Assembly (NCBI GenBank): GCA_964020975.1
Contig: OZ026629.1
Span: forward strand, 53,092,231-53,156,230
DNA: 64,000 bases
Direction of reading: 5' to 3'
Source of the DNA: Hermodice carunculata
Taxonomy: Eukaryota > Annelida > Polychaeta > Eunicida > Amphinomidae
Positions within the stretch are counted from its first letter, which is position 1, and every line of letters starts with the position of its first letter. Below, piece by piece: positions 24,842 through 38,439 of the stretch. The translations under genes were made by a program, and so were the position numbers. Below the pieces are notes generated by a model. That model searched no databases and was not told the origin of the DNA. It worked only from the letters and a program-made list of their open reading frames with translations.

Positions 24842-26917
24842 CTGTCACAAATACACATTTAAAAAGTTTTTATATCAGACCAGGCATGTCTTCTATGGTA
24901 GAACCATTGGCTACATATAGCTAGCATGTGTGACAGCAGAACATATCAGCAGTGAGAACACGGGCTCAAAAAACAAAACAAAAAAAAACAAAAAAAAAAC
25001 TACCCTCTTAATCCCACCATTTTTATTTGACACCTTTGAACTTCTGTACTGACAATATTCTTTTAAGTGTCAGAAATTTAAGAGAGACAACCAAGTACTG
25101 TATCTGCGAAATCATAAGGGCATAATCATTTGAACAAACTCAGTAATTACCCACCTACGGTACATCCCCACAAAGCTTGAAGGGATTCAAGTCAACAGAA
25201 TTTTAGAAGTCGAAAATGTGACATTGTTGACTGACTGATACAGACAATATATGAAAGACCATCTGATAAGCTCAACTTATTAATGAGTCAGTTCACCCTA
25301 AAACCTCAGACAGACTCAGATCAATGTGGAATTCACTTTCAACATGCTGAAGCACCACAGACAATACAAAAATCTGTGCCTTCAGTTGTGAGTGCTAAGC
25401 ACGAGGGGACTGAGTGAGACTTCTGAACACATGTCTGCAGTCTTAATCCAATTCCATGAAGTGTCTGGCACCTTTTCAACTCTTCCCATACAAAGTGATC
25501 AGACTCAGATTCTTCTTTTTTCCTTCTTCCTTTTCAAAAGACAATCAAGGCTTGTATGTGCCATTTTTATCAGACATCCTGTACAAAAACCCTCCAGAAT
25601 AGTGAATACTGTCCATAAAATGTACATGTAATTTCCTGAAAAACATGTACATCCTACCTGACAAGTTTATAATAAACTTAAACAATTTGGTGCAGTTCTG
25701 ACTATTTCACAGGGCTGTTAAAACTGCAAATAAACATCCGTTGCATATTTAAACTTGATGGAGATTCCATACCCAGGTGATGCAGGACGCTTCCCACTTT
25801 GCAAACTGATCATAGTAATAAGAGTAACCACAGAACAAGTTACAGTAACCACAGATATGATCATTTCATCTCAGCATCCAATTGTGACCTTTTCATCAAC
25901 GCTAGCAAAATATGCCATGTTTTGTTAATACGAACAATGCAATTAAGGCCAGTAAACAAGACAGAGGCAACATATTTCAGTCAGTTTAACAGAATTTTAA
26001 ATGAAAAATTACGGCAAATTTGCCGTTGTTTTGTCGTCTGCATTGATCAGTGACATGACCGCTTACCTTGGAAACTCATCTTTGAATCCCTATGGATGAC
26101 CGGCAATCCTAACTTTGGTTGCAAATCGTAAGGTTTGGACCCGATTTTTGTCTGTACCTAGTGTACTAACCACACCCCCTTCTCAAGAATTTTTTTTGTG
26201 GGTTTAAAGGTATGGTTTATATGTGGGGATCTACAGTAATTCTTTTTCTTGTCTATGGAAGTCTGGATGGAAAGAATAGACCAGAGTGCAATGTTCTTAT
26301 TCAGTAAGTATTCCGCTTTAAAAGCTGTTGAGAGGTAAATGATAGGTTTACAATCCTGAAACAAAGACAGATATGATAGGATTACATGTACATGCATGTA
26401 GTCTGTGTCATAAAAATATATTTCGAATCAGACTACGATTCAATATCTGATCACAAGACAGCCACCACCATTATTACATACATGTATGGATGCAATAGAA
26501 GCATGGTCTACTAGTCCACATATGCCACAAAAATGTAAACAGAGCTAACCATTTATCAATAAAGTGTACATACATCCAAACAAAAAGTTTCTGAACTGTC
26601 AAATCAAAGCCAGATGAAATAATACATAGTGTACACTGTAACTCTTGGTGATGCAGACATGCATGAAGCAAGTCAAAGGCTTGATACATTCCCCCAATAT
26701 CAATTGATTCAGTTATGTTTACGTACAGTCTGGCAATATTTATTCACAGTCTTCTATGGAGTATGCTGCAGGTAGATTGTGAAAGTGATATCATTCTGAT
26801 TGGTCATGCCACGGTACCTTAAATAATCACAACTGCTGCTCTCAAACATGCTGGCGGATGGGATTCAACCAATTCATGGAAGATTACATGATGTTTATAT
26901 CAAGAACATAGGAAACA

Positions 26918-26921
<4 letters not shown>

Positions 26922-26964
<43 letters not shown>
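26922..26964. repeat. (CT)n microsatellite
   Basis: About 21 uninterrupted CT units, followed by a pyrimidine-rich run to about 26985. Confidence 0.95.
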
Positions 26965-26970
<6 letters not shown>

Positions 26971-27332
26971 CTCTCCCTCCTCCCCACTAATGCTCTAACC
27001 ATTGACTGAAACATGTTGAGGATACATGACTGACATATTTACAAAACTATTGTTAAAACAAAAGCAACAAGCTGGCTTGCACTTTTTAGTTGAAAGGCAC
27101 ATAATTAAAATATCCAAGGCTTTGAAGCATGACTATTCAGTGTTGTGGTAGCACTTTTTAACAACAATGTTTCTCTGCAAAACAAAATGACAGCTGATCA
27201 ATATAGTCCCAGCTATAGTGCTGCTTAAAAGAATGACACATTAATATGTTCTATTAAACTTCATCATAATCATGGTTAAAGCCCTGTAAAGTTGTATTTC
27301 AGTCACCTTGGGATCTCCTTTGTTCAGAACAG

Positions 27333-27640
27333 TATGTGTGTCAGATCTGTTAATTCACAAAGGATTCTCATATGATTGGTGATTGGCTGGCACAACCTTT
27401 ATAGGTCAGATCTATTATAGAAGCCACAGAGGGTTCTTTCCTGATTGGCTGTGTCCATCCATCATATGCTACCCCTAAGCTAGATCTGACCTATACAAAG
27501 ATTGTGCCAGCCAATCAGAGAACCCCGTGTGGTTTAATTTACAGATTTGACCTATATCACATTGGTCAGATCTATAATTTAAGCCACACATGGTTCTGTG
27601 ATTGGCTGGCACAATATTTCTATAGGTTAGATCTAGCCCA
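27333..27640. repeat. Cluster of inverted and direct copies around GATTGGCTGGCACAA
   Basis: GATTGGCTGGCACAACCTTT then AGGTCAGATCT at about 27383-27413 is repeated in inverse orientation near 27480-27525 (AGATCTGACCTATACAAAGA then TTGTGCCAGCCAATC). It recurs directly near 27565-27635. This makes alternating palindromic units with CCAAT and AGATCTGACC cores. It looks like nested or rearranged foldback elements. It is noncoding. Confidence 0.7.
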
Positions 27641-28802
27641 GGGGGTAGTGTTTATTCACATCTCTGCTTCAGGATATGATGCAAGTCTCTGCTTGTATTT
27701 TATCATATATTCAGCTCTACATTTGGCAGCACAGTACAAAAGCAGAGAAAATATTTGGCTTAAACATATTTTATTGACACAATTAGGAAAAAGGGTCCGT
27801 GTATAAATCCTTCTTGCACACATGAGAGAGAGAGAGAGAGAGAGAAGGAGAGAAAGAGAAACCATTACAAATTAAAGATGCTAGAGTGTTCACAAGATTT
27901 TCACATTTTGACCCCTATATTAAACAATATTGTAGGTGGCGCCATCAATATCAATAGGAACCTAGATTTTCATACACCCTTTAAGTCCTGAAAGTTATAT
28001 CGTGCTGGTATCAAAACTTTTAAAGTTATTGCGCTCACAACCCAAAAGTTTGCAGGTGGAGGGATGGACAGAATGACGGACGGATGGACATAAGCGACAC
28101 TATAAGGTCTGTGACCTTAGATCAGTAAAGCTAAAAAAAAATTGTTGAAAGTAACCAAAAGGCTTTGTTGGGCCAAGAGTATGTTATGTACATGTAATTA
28201 TTTAATTAAGATTCGGTTGTTGCCCTGTAACACTTCATTTTAAAATATTTTCAATGGGCCAGGGTGTACTCAGGGACACCTTGGCCCTGTATATTGTTCT
28301 AGTAACAACAGCTATGCTTGAGCGCCTCCAGCCCATTGCCCCCTTTCACCACACCAGGCGTTCTAGGGTCTTTAAGGACAAAATGAGGCAAACACAATGT
28401 ACAGGTTGACAAATTAAATGCACCATTAATTGCATGTGAAAATACTAAGCTTTCTGCTTAAAATTCAACATTTTGAACTGGTAACATCAGGTCACTACAG
28501 TTGTGTGCAGGACAATTCACAAAGGTTTTCCCAAGTGAGATGTCTTTAATGATATCATAAGTCTGCCCCCTTTAACTTATCCCAGATATCTCTTTTGAAA
28601 TGTCTTATGTACTCATTATAAAAGATGGGACAAGTATATCCTTCTAACAGTACGTAAAATACGTGTATCTAATTAAGCATAATGTAGCTTCAGCAGATTT
28701 CTATATTTTATACCAATGTGTGGCTGATATTATCTACTAATCAATGAAAATTGTATAAAAATCTCAGTTTATCATCTGTGTAGCACTGCTGTATAAATCT
28801 AA

Positions 28803-29028
28803 TTAATCCTTTCCCTCTTAAACCAGTCGGTAGTCAAGTGTTGTCTGCTTCAGTGTTTTTCACTAATTTTAACAGTAATGAAAAACAATTTGACCGAGAA
28901 TTGTAGATGACACCTAGCAAGACAACATTACCCAGGTCAATAGCTTTCCTTGGCATGGGTTGGTAAGTGCCCAACCCATGCCAAGGAAAGCTGTTGACTC
29001 AGTCTTAGTTTCAGGGGGAAAGGGTTAA
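28803..29028. mobile_element. TTAA-type MITE with long central hairpin
   Basis: Its ends are TTAATCCTTTCCCTCTTA and GGGGGAAAGGGTTAA. Near the 3' end, AGCTTTCCTTGGCATGGGTT and its reverse complement lie on either side of a short loop at about 28940-29000, a stem of about 27 bp with few mismatches. It is the best-preserved copy of this hairpin family in the window. Confidence 0.7.
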
Positions 29029-29683
29029 AAGCATAACAAATTTCACAACATCAAGAAAATCAAATGACAAGAAGCACTGTAAAAATTAAAATCTGTTATA
29101 CATCAGATATGGGACTTACCCTCTTAATTCCCTTGAAAGATGAAAAATACACATAATGATATTATCTGCAGGACATGCACTGCTGCACCTACAGCAAGCA
29201 GTACACATGTACCACATACATGTCTCTCCAATGTCAGCTACTTGCACATGAAAAAACGCTTTAATCCTGACAATGCCTCAATCTGGTTTCTCGAGGGTTA
29301 ATTATGTCAATTCAACTTAAATGTCAAGATTCTATATAAACCTCTTTCCTGAAACCACAATAATGTAAAATGGCTTTATCTATTATCTCGACTCCCACTC
29401 ATTTCAAATAGGACATCATTCACAGTGGCAGAGATGAAGCCTGACTGCTCTGTTTTAGGATGTCCAATATATACATGATACAAACACAGGTAATTCTCAA
29501 TCAATATTTGGCCTGCAGGAATCAAAGCAAGGACTATCTCCTGGCTACAACTTTATTATGACCATATGAGGCCGATTTCTTCCATAACTGGTTTTCTTGT
29601 ATGCCTGCATGGCAAACCATATAAGCATAAAGGATCCAATTCCACAATCAATATTTTCATATGAAATTTCCCTGTGAAATAAA

Positions 29684-30480
29684 TTATGCATTATGTAATG
29701 CACCAGCAACCAGGTCACCGAATCTCCCACACAGCAACATGTCTGACTGGCTGACTTCACACAAGTACCCTCTGACAAACATGACAGGGTGGCACTGAGG
29801 CAAGGGGTTACATTGAAGAACAACAGTGAGTGAGGAGTCCCTGATGAGCCATTTGCCATGTTCAGTGGCTGTGTTGACAGACTGTTGTGCACAGCCAAGT
29901 GTACACAAGTAGCTTATCTCTCAGTCTGTTGACGAAACCCAAGTGTTCCAATGGCTCCTATCTGATTGAAGCTTGTTAAACTTGGCCCACTCACTGTTTT
30001 TTTTTTTAACCTGATCATTCGATCTTGTTGACATTCTAAGCAGTCCCAACTCTGTATTTTGCTGGAAAGGTCTTGCATTTCACAATATGTCCCATACATT
30101 ATAATAAAGTAATGATACACTACTTTACTTAACAGGTGCTGTAGGGCAGGAAGAATTTCTGACAATTGGAATCAGTGATGAGATCAGCACAAAAATTTGC
30201 TAAACCTGATAACCAGATATACATGTATACATGATAGTTCAACTCCGTGGAGATCATGAATATGAGAATTATATGCTGTGCTGCCATGTCATTGAGCTGT
30301 CCATACATTTAGCTTACAAGGTTTCACCATCTTGTCTTGCAGCCAGACAGACTCATACAATTTCCTGTTTCCACAGTCATTTAAATGATCAATGAATGAA
30401 ATGCAAGTTTTCCGTGTTTGCTGCATATATTTTACGACAGAAGTCCAAGCACTCCATTTCCATTTCAGGCAGTCATCCAA
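29684..30480 (-). other. Coding-like stretch of unknown origin
   Basis: Three successive minus-strand frames (30289-30480, 29914-30165, 29684-29908) follow one another with little gap. The last reads SVNTATEHGKWLIRDSSLTV, then PVMFVRGYLCEVSQSDMLLC, then GRFGDLVAGALHNA, which looks protein-like, with an acceptor-like ACAACAG before SVNT. I do not recognise the protein. It may be a decayed gene copy or chance. No frame has a conserved motif. Confidence 0.2.
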
Positions 30481-30648
30481 GCATGAAATTCCAGGAATTT
30501 TAAGCCACTTTCAATTGCACTTGCACATAAAATGATGTCCTTGTGAACTTACTTTCAAACAAAAATAATCTTGTCTCTAAGGTCAATCATATCATGGAAA
30601 CACATAAATGTATGTTATCCCTATCAATTTCTAAACATGTGATTTTAG

Positions 30649-30650
<2 letters not shown>

Positions 30651-30737
<87 letters not shown>
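30651..30737. repeat. (AT)n microsatellite
   Basis: About 43 AT units with no interruption. A shorter (AT)n lies at 31315-31342. Confidence 0.95.
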
Positions 30738-30742
<5 letters not shown>

Positions 30743-31311
30743 GTTACTAAGACTAGACCAGTGCATTGATTCCACAGACAATCACGTAATTAAAATGTGT
30801 AGCAGAGTTTGAACTACCCACTTCTCCTGGAGTCCTGGAGCAAGCTCAAATGCAGTCAAGTTCATTTTAAAGTATGGTTCCCTCGGATAAGTTAGAATTT
30901 TGGGACTGAAAAAAAAAGACGCAAAAAAAAAAAAAGAAAAGGAAGAACAAAAATTTACTTCACAGGATCTTTAAGCTGTAGCAGTTTCGCTCCTGGCATG
31001 CACTGTTGGTAAACAATCCGAATAGTGCAAGTGGGACATTCATTGTGGGGCTATTTGAGTAAGACCCCTTATTGGTTCAAATGAATCATGTGTCAAGCTC
31101 CAATGATCAAGGGCACATGAATTTTTATATGCCCTGTTTTCAAATATTCAGAGCAACCAATTTGGTTCATCAATTTAACATATAGTCCGATTTCTAGTGA
31201 CCTATTTTATTATATCTGAAAGGTGTGCTGATGTCTTAGGACTTCAGACTTGGACTGATTTACACAGAATTGTATATATAAGTGTGGCCTGTGACACCAA
31301 TAAATAACTCT

Positions 31312-31345
<34 letters not shown>

Positions 31346-32821
31346 CTGGAGTTCACTGATATAAAACTCATGTCTCTCAAGACAAGTTACGTACGCATGA
31401 TGTAACTTGCATGGAATTGCAATTCAATTGTAACCATGTATAGGTACTTTCTCATGGCTACAGACTTAAAATGGAATGGGCTATCCTGCCATAAATGGTT
31501 TCTCAAATAAATATATATTTTACATGTGTACCTGTTCAACCTTTGATTTCTTTTATCCTCTCTTATTTACGTTCACAAATAAAAACACAATCGTTGACCG
31601 AAACTGACACTGGTAAACAACTAGAAGCAGGTTTTTCGTGCGAAAAACATTATGCATCCCCAGAGCAGGCACCTCTCACCAGAGGCCACCCTTCTTAGAG
31701 GGCCACCATTCTTCTGCAGAAAGTTTGACCTTGACCTTTGACCTCAAGGTCACCTCTTAGCATATTTAAGGGAAGTCTAACCTGGGAGACTTCCCAAATG
31801 ATGACAAAGTTTGATGGACTTCAATCTTACCCATTTGAACATGTGACTGGGAAGCCATTTTATTTTGCAAGTAATTGTGAATTTGACCTGTGATCTGAAG
31901 GTCATCCACAATCATATGAAAAAAAAAAAAAAATCCAAAACAAAAATGGAGTGTCTGTACCCAAAGTTTCAAGTGAATCTGGCGAAAGTCAAAATGTGAA
32001 CTATCATTGCAGACCCCATTGACTTACATGGTAATCAGTAGGAATGCATAAATTAGCCACCCCCCCCCCAACAAAAATGAAACAAAACAAAACAAAAATG
32101 ATCATTGGATCATGATCATTTGAACAGTTGGTAGATGCCTACCTGATGGACATCCCCACCAAGTTTGAAGTGAATCTGGCCTATTGTTTTGGAGAAGTTG
32201 AAAATGTGAATTAGCATTGCAATCCACATTGACTTACATAGTAATCAACAGGAATGCATGCAGTTTGACCTTTCAAGGTCACTCAGGTTTAAATCAAATC
32301 ATACGAATTGAAAGCCCATAGGTACTTTCCTATTAACATTTCCTAGTAACATTGGGCATACAATGCACCGTTAAGAAGGTATAAGCCAATAGGTGAATAT
32401 TGCTCAGTCAGCAGAAAAATGTGACGAGAATTTGACTTGACCTTTGACCTCAAGGTTATATATTATTATATGGGAAAAATTTCCCAGACTCATACATTAT
32501 CTGTACCAAATTAGGAGGCAACAGGTCAAGAAGGGAGTAATAAATATATGGAAAATAAGATACACGGCAACGTCTCAGACGACAAGACTAAAACCTATAT
32601 GCATCCCCTCCCATGGGGGATGCATAAATATGTGACTTTTTACAGCCTTCAATTGATTCCATACCATTGATCATTTAAAAAAAAGGAAGAATAATATGCC
32701 TGGTTAATAGTTATTGCATTCCTTGGCAATAAGGGGCAGTTGTAGCATGCTAGCCAGGTAATGTAAAGACCATTGACCAGGGACTTTACCACACAGTAGT
32801 ATTACATACATAAAATATCCA

Positions 32822-33205
32822 TTAACCCGTTTCCATTCCAATCGCTCAAAAGTACACAGATGTAAATTGTCCTCTGCCTTAACATTTTTACTAAAATTTT
32901 TCATTATTGCTGAGATTTGTATGTAAACCATTCATGACAAAACACCCTACACATAGGTCAAGAGCTTATCCATTAACCCGTTTCCATTCCAATCGCTCAA
33001 AAGTATACAGACCTGAATTGTTGTCTGCCTTAACATTTTTACTTAAATTTTTCATTGCCGCTGAGATTTGTTTGTAAGACCATTCATGACGGCACGCCCT
33101 ACATGTAGGTCAATAGCTTACCTTGGCGCGGGTTGGGCACTATGCACCCAACCTGTTCCAAGGAAAGCTACTGACTCAGTTGTACTCAGTCTAGGACTGG
33201 TTTAA
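32822..33205. mobile_element. TTAA-type MITE, partly duplicated
   Basis: TTAACCCGTTTCCATTCCAA starts at 32822 and again at 32973, so about 151 bp of the element is duplicated head to tail. The second copy is full length and ends ACTGGTTTAA near 33205. Its hairpin is at about 33110-33175 (CTTGGCGCGGGTTGGGCAC with its return arm). Confidence 0.65.
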
Positions 33206-33646
33206 ACATTGCAGGGCATAGTGATAAGAAACCTTAAACAGCCAGAACCCATGACACACCAGACCATGTATCTGGTACAGACAAAAGAACACAAAAATGA
33301 AACCTCACATGACTCTCAAATACAAAAGTTAGTGTTGCACATAGCTGCATAAAATGTAACACAGCTTAGTCTTAGGTGCCCAAATTGAGCCCATGAAAGC
33401 TGTTGACCTGGACTGTTATCTTCTATGTGACTACTTGAACGAAATGTCCTTAAACAAGGAACATAAATCTAGCACCCTTATTATGATTCAGAGCAGTTGG
33501 TTCTTAAAAGTCGTATGACTTCAAGAGCAGGTGGCACTAAAAGGGTTCAATCAATTAAAACTCACATATTAAACTGTACGTCAAACATGCGTCAATTTTC
33601 ACTTGTGTGAAAAATTGAAACACTGAGATAAATAGTACACCCTTAC

Positions 33647-33754
33647 CTCTCCATCTTCAAACAGGACACGGAGAGTCTTTTGCCCTGTATAGTCCTCCTG
33701 CAACTCTGCACCCCTCCACACCAGGTCAGGATCAGGGATCCATACCCGTGCACC
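33647..33754 (-). CDS. MYO5: Myosin V exon 2 (SH3-like subdomain)
   Basis: This exon is 108 bases, exactly 36 codons, phase 0 at both ends. It is bounded by a TTTTCAG acceptor and a GTAAGG donor. It begins GARVWIPDPDLVWRGAEL and ends LRVLFEDGE. ARVWIPDP-x-x-VW-x-AEL is the hallmark opening of the myosin V N-terminal SH3-like domain, a small beta barrel that packs against the motor. The exon is isolated in a very repeat-rich region, about 28.8 kb downstream of exon 1 and 8.8 kb upstream of exon 3. Confidence 0.96.
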
Positions 33755-36369
33755 CTGAAAACAGAATCAATACAAGTTTAAATTTACAACTATTAAGTTT
33801 ACATGTCTAGTCTTCTCATAACTTGTAACATTGCATTCAAGTTTTCACCAGCACCCTAACCCCTTTAACACGTTGTCAGCTTTGCTGTCGTATTTCCACA
33901 CTGGCATGGCTATAAAAGTTTGTGATTTCCATATACTCATAAAAATGTATCTATATTCATTCAATTGATAAGAAATAAAGTTAAATAAATACAACTTTTG
34001 AACAAAAATATGGAAAAATCATATTCCATGTTTGTTCACGATAAAAACCCAGAAAAAAACCACACCCTCACACAAAACATGAAAATTTCAGTTTTGACCA
34101 TAAACAAATGTACATTAACAATTTCAGTCACATGCTTGGATGTACCTTATACCAGAAGTGAAGTGGTAAAGTTGGTGCGTACTCAAAACTGTGTTTTGAG
34201 AAATAATACACATCCTCCGCATTGGCCTGCTTTGTGAACTGAGACATGTTAATCAGAGTTTAGAAGTCCACCATATGGGAAGAAAAATATAATCCAATTG
34301 ATGTAAGTTTTTCCAGAATGGATACATTCCACGATATTGTCCACTCAGTTTGTTTCAGTGGTTTGTCAACAATAGTGATCATTGGTGTGAATCCAAGGAC
34401 AATATGATGTACTTGTAGCATTCTCATGCGCTCATTTGGTGAAGCCCCAGTGGTCCTCTGCTGGAATGACCTCATGTGATGGGTGGGTCACAAGGTTGCA
34501 AGGCTGGGCCATTTGAAAGTTCGGGGTGGGTGGGTTGCGGGAGGGGAGGAGGGGATTGTAAAAAAGTAACAACCAGTTCTATCACCATCCTGGTGTCTGA
34601 ATGTAAAAAGACAACCAACACTTGTTAAATAACAACAGAGCTTAAAACTGTAGTTTACACTGAAAACAATGATATTAAGTTACTACAAGGGAAAACTATT
34701 TGTCATAGAACATTAAAAGAATCCATTTCCCTGCCCTAAAATAATATGGTTTGATCCACTTAGCCTACTTGCCAAACTACATGGTAAATGTGTATTCAAG
34801 CTAAAATTGCAACTCTCAGAAATTACCCAGTGATATGAAGTGCACCACACATAATGTGAACTCACATTATGACAAAGAACAAATAGCGACACAGATGAAG
34901 GTTGTGCAGTTGGCCAGGTTTATGATACACGATGTATACCATATCATTTTCTAAACTGCTCATGCTGTTGGATGTGACAAAGACTGAGCTTGGTAGCTTA
35001 ACAATAACATTGACGAACCACGAGACATCAGACAGCTCTGCACATCGCTAGCCAATAATGAAGGTTTGTACAGCATGTTTTAGTACCGAAGTTATTCAGT
35101 GTGCTGTTGATGGTTTCTACTTCAAGCTCTTACAATACATTGTACCTAGGAAGATTTGAGACACAAAGCTCTGCATGATCTGCTTTCAAAACCAAACAGT
35201 CTCATCATAAAACAGGCCTAAAGGTTGTACTCCACTTTAGACCAAAACGGATGTCATGCAGTGCTCATTTTTGTTACTTCTGTATGCACATGTGACAGAG
35301 CCATGAAGCTTAACTCTTTTAACAATAATTATTCATACAATACCAGAGAGAGATCTAAGAAATAAAACAATCACTGCAGAATTTGACCTCACTCTTATAT
35401 AATTCACGTGAAAATAAATTAACCATTTGCAGATTTCTTTAGCCAAAGCAATGACACATTAGCATTTGGCTAATTGGCTAATGGCACCAGCAGTCCCTGA
35501 ACTCAACCTGGTCATTGCTGATACCTACATTCATCCCATTCATTGTCTCCACTGACACACATAATGTGTCTGGTCTGAGACAACTGTTGCCACCTGGGCC
35601 ACCTGTCTGTTCACTGCATCTATGCAGTCTACTCACCAGAGAACAGTTCCATGTTTTCAGTGCATCTATGGGGTACAACTTGAACATTGTTTGAAATTTG
35701 TTGCCATATGCCACACAAATATCTTTGTTTTGACAAAAGTTTCATATGACTTGGCTCTTAATGTATTTGCTTAGATACAAATGTTTTTGTTTGGTCCAGT
35801 TTGAATCTGAGCATGGACTAGTGAGGGGTGGTTTTGTATTTGCGCCTTTTTCCAGTTACATGAACTAGGATAAGCTATCCAGCGAGAAAGGGTACATATT
35901 GGTTCAGGGGTAAGTCAAATTGTTCTTATTGGAACCTGTACTATACAAATTTAGTAATTATGGTTTGTTTGACAGGTATTCTTCTTTTATAATGAAGCTC
36001 TGCATTTACAATCAAAACTTCATGCATTTAGCTAATCCATTATTTGCCATGTTCATATTTATTCAATATTATGTGGGTTGTCTTTGCTCAATATTTAGCT
36101 TAGATAAGGAGCTGCTACTTAGAGAGACATGTATGGGTAATAGGCTCCAAAATATGTTCTGAGTAGTTACCCGCTGAAGAACCTTTAATTTATTTGGGCT
36201 AATACAGCTTATGTCAAAATTTTACAGAAGAACGTGTGCAATACGGACAATGGTACTTCCATATGTATATAGGTTAGACAGGGACATTAGCTTATGGAGA
36301 GTAAAGAGTTAGGACTGTGGAATAGGGTAATGACTACTAGGAAGTGGTTCTGAACAAAAAGACAAAAAT

Positions 36370-36372
<3 letters not shown>

Positions 36373-36407
<35 letters not shown>
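36373..36407. repeat. (AT)n microsatellite
   Basis: A short uninterrupted AT dinucleotide run. Confidence 0.9.
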
Positions 36408-36409
<2 letters not shown>

Positions 36410-36636
36410 TTTGTAACTAACAAATTGTAGATCAAAATGCTGAGGCAGTGTTTTAATGAGATGTAGCCCCGAATGGTACTTATGTGTGTACATGAACATG
36501 ATTTTATTCCATACAATATAACAATGCAGGCACAGTTGAAACTGTCAAATTAGCATAGGCTTTCTTGGTTCACCAGCCATGCATATTTGCACAATGTCTG
36601 GCATGGCTAGAAACTAATCACAGGGACTTCAACACT

Positions 36637-36637
<1 letters not shown>

Positions 36638-36726
<89 letters not shown>
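36638..36726. repeat. (CT)n microsatellite
   Basis: About 44 perfect CT units, a homopurine/homopyrimidine tract. The serine/leucine and arginine/glutamate frames through it are artefacts. Confidence 0.95.
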
Positions 36727-36732
<6 letters not shown>

Positions 36733-36829
36733 CAAATTTTGTTTGCCAGTTTTCTCAAACACTATTACACTCAGAAACTTCAAACTTGACATGATCATAG
36801 GTCTATACATGAATTTGTGCCTTCTAATA

Positions 36830-37835
36830 AAGAGGAGAAAATAAGTTCAAGATTATGCAAATTAGGGGCATTTGAGATCTTGAATATCTCCAAAACTACT
36901 ATAGGTGCAGGTAACCAATCCACCTTCAATATATAGGTTTGTAACACTGCACATTTGTAATTTATGTGACCTCTAAAGGTCAAAGTCATTTGCAAATTTT
37001 CATCCAGCCATAACTCTGTCAAATTCATATAATTTTGATCATGTTGGACCCAAATTGTAGACGTTGAAACTTAGCATATTTTTGTAACTTACATATAGCC
37101 TCTAAAAGTCAAAGGTCAAGGTCATTTGGACCTTTAAAATTTTCATATAGCCATAACTGTCAATTTTCATCCAATTTGGACCATGTTGGGCACAAATTGT
37201 AGGTATTGCAACACTGTCAAGGGTCAAGGTCATTTGGACCTTTGAAAGTTTCACCTAGCCATAACTTGATCAATTTTCCTCTGATTTGGTTCATGTTGGG
37301 CTAAAATTATAGATATTGTAACACTGTATACTTTTGCAAGTTACATGTGACCTCTTGAGGTCAAAAGTCAGTCATTTTGACATTTAAAATTATCATCTAG
37401 CCATACGTTGATCAATTTTTATTCATTGATCACGTGGGGCTCAATTTGTAGGTATTGCAGCACTGCATATTTTTGTAATTAACATGTAGCATCTAAAAGT
37501 CAAAGGTCGATGTCACTGCGACATTTGAAAGTTTCATCTAGCTAATAATTTGGTCAATTTTCATCCAATTTTAAAGCATGTTGTATGCTTTTATAGGTAT
37601 TAAAACACTGCAAATTTTTGTAATTTAAATGTGACCTCTAAAAGTCAAGGTCAAGGTTATTTGACCCTTTGAAATTTTCATCTAGCCATAACTTTTCAAT
37701 TTTCATCCTATTTCAGTCATGTCAGGCTCAAATTGTAGGTATTGCCACGCTGCACATTTTTTAACTGACATGTAACCTCTAGAGGTCAAAGGTCAAGGTC
37801 AAGGTCATTTGGCACACAGATAGATTTACTTTGTA
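36830..37835. repeat. Tandem ~140-bp units carrying AAGGTCAAGGTCA
   Basis: TAGCCATAACT landmarks recur near 37010, 37149, 37257, 37396, 37537 and 37684, a period mostly of about 140 bp. Each unit has CAATTTTCATCCAATTTGG-like, AAATTGTAGGTATTG-like and GTCAAAGGTCAAGGTCATTT-like blocks. The last motif contains direct AGGTCA nuclear-receptor half-sites, including the extended TCAAGGTCA form. Confidence 0.85.
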
Positions 37836-38439
37836 GCAAAGCTTCTTTTCTAGTTCATAATTGGGCTGACTTACAAAAACGATTGGTTCAGTGTAATTTA
37901 TGGGTTCAGAAGACAAGATTTAGGTGTACACTACAACAGAAGCATCACTGGTTACATGATGCTATAGGTTTTTTGCTTGCATGCATGTGTGGAGGGGTAG
38001 ATGAGGAACATGGATAGTTACATTGTCATTACTGCCCATTGATGTGGCAATTGAAAGGTAGGCTTGCCTGGAAAGTTGGACATCTGCCAAGCAACTTGAT
38101 GCATGGAGTCACAAGTTGCTGGTGTGAACATATTAAGTATTTTTTTATAGGTTTTCAAGGGCACCTATAGTTAACTCGTTGAAATGTCCATCACATGTAG
38201 TAATGTACACCTGTGACAATTAATTTGGGCCATGCCAACTGAATATTGATAAACAAACAGTTAGAGCAAGTGTATAATACTAATATGAACTTCAATTTGG
38301 TCTTATTCTGCCAAATTAATGAATATGCAAGAGCACAATGATTGCATGTAATCACTGGAATGCATTGCCATCACCCCTGTTCATCCCCAGACTTAAACTA
38401 CCAACACATTGTATTCAACATCAGACAAAAGGGTATATC

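Larger units (their letters stand above)
24842..33646 (-). other. MYO5: MYO5 intron 2 (about 8.8 kb)
   Basis: Listed elements are the (CT)n tract, the CCAAT inverted-repeat cluster, two TTAA-type MITE regions, (AT)n tracts and a coding-like stretch at 29.7-30.5 kb. Positions 31730-32640 hold repeat copies with GACCTTTGACCTCAAGGTCA and the phrase AAGTTTGAAGTGAATCTGGC. Nothing is seen at 25010-26920, 29030-29680 or 33210-33640. A GA-rich run is at 27823-27860 and A-rich runs are at 24965-25005 and 30908-30945. Confidence 0.7.

Noticed and set aside
34844-34870. Short palindrome CATAATGTGAACTCACATTA
   Set aside because: A 10-bp stem with a 2-base loop is within what chance allows in a window this size.
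36565-36810. Serine/leucine and arginine/glutamate repeat frames, also near 45770-46100
   Set aside because: They are translations of (CT)n and (GA)n tracts.
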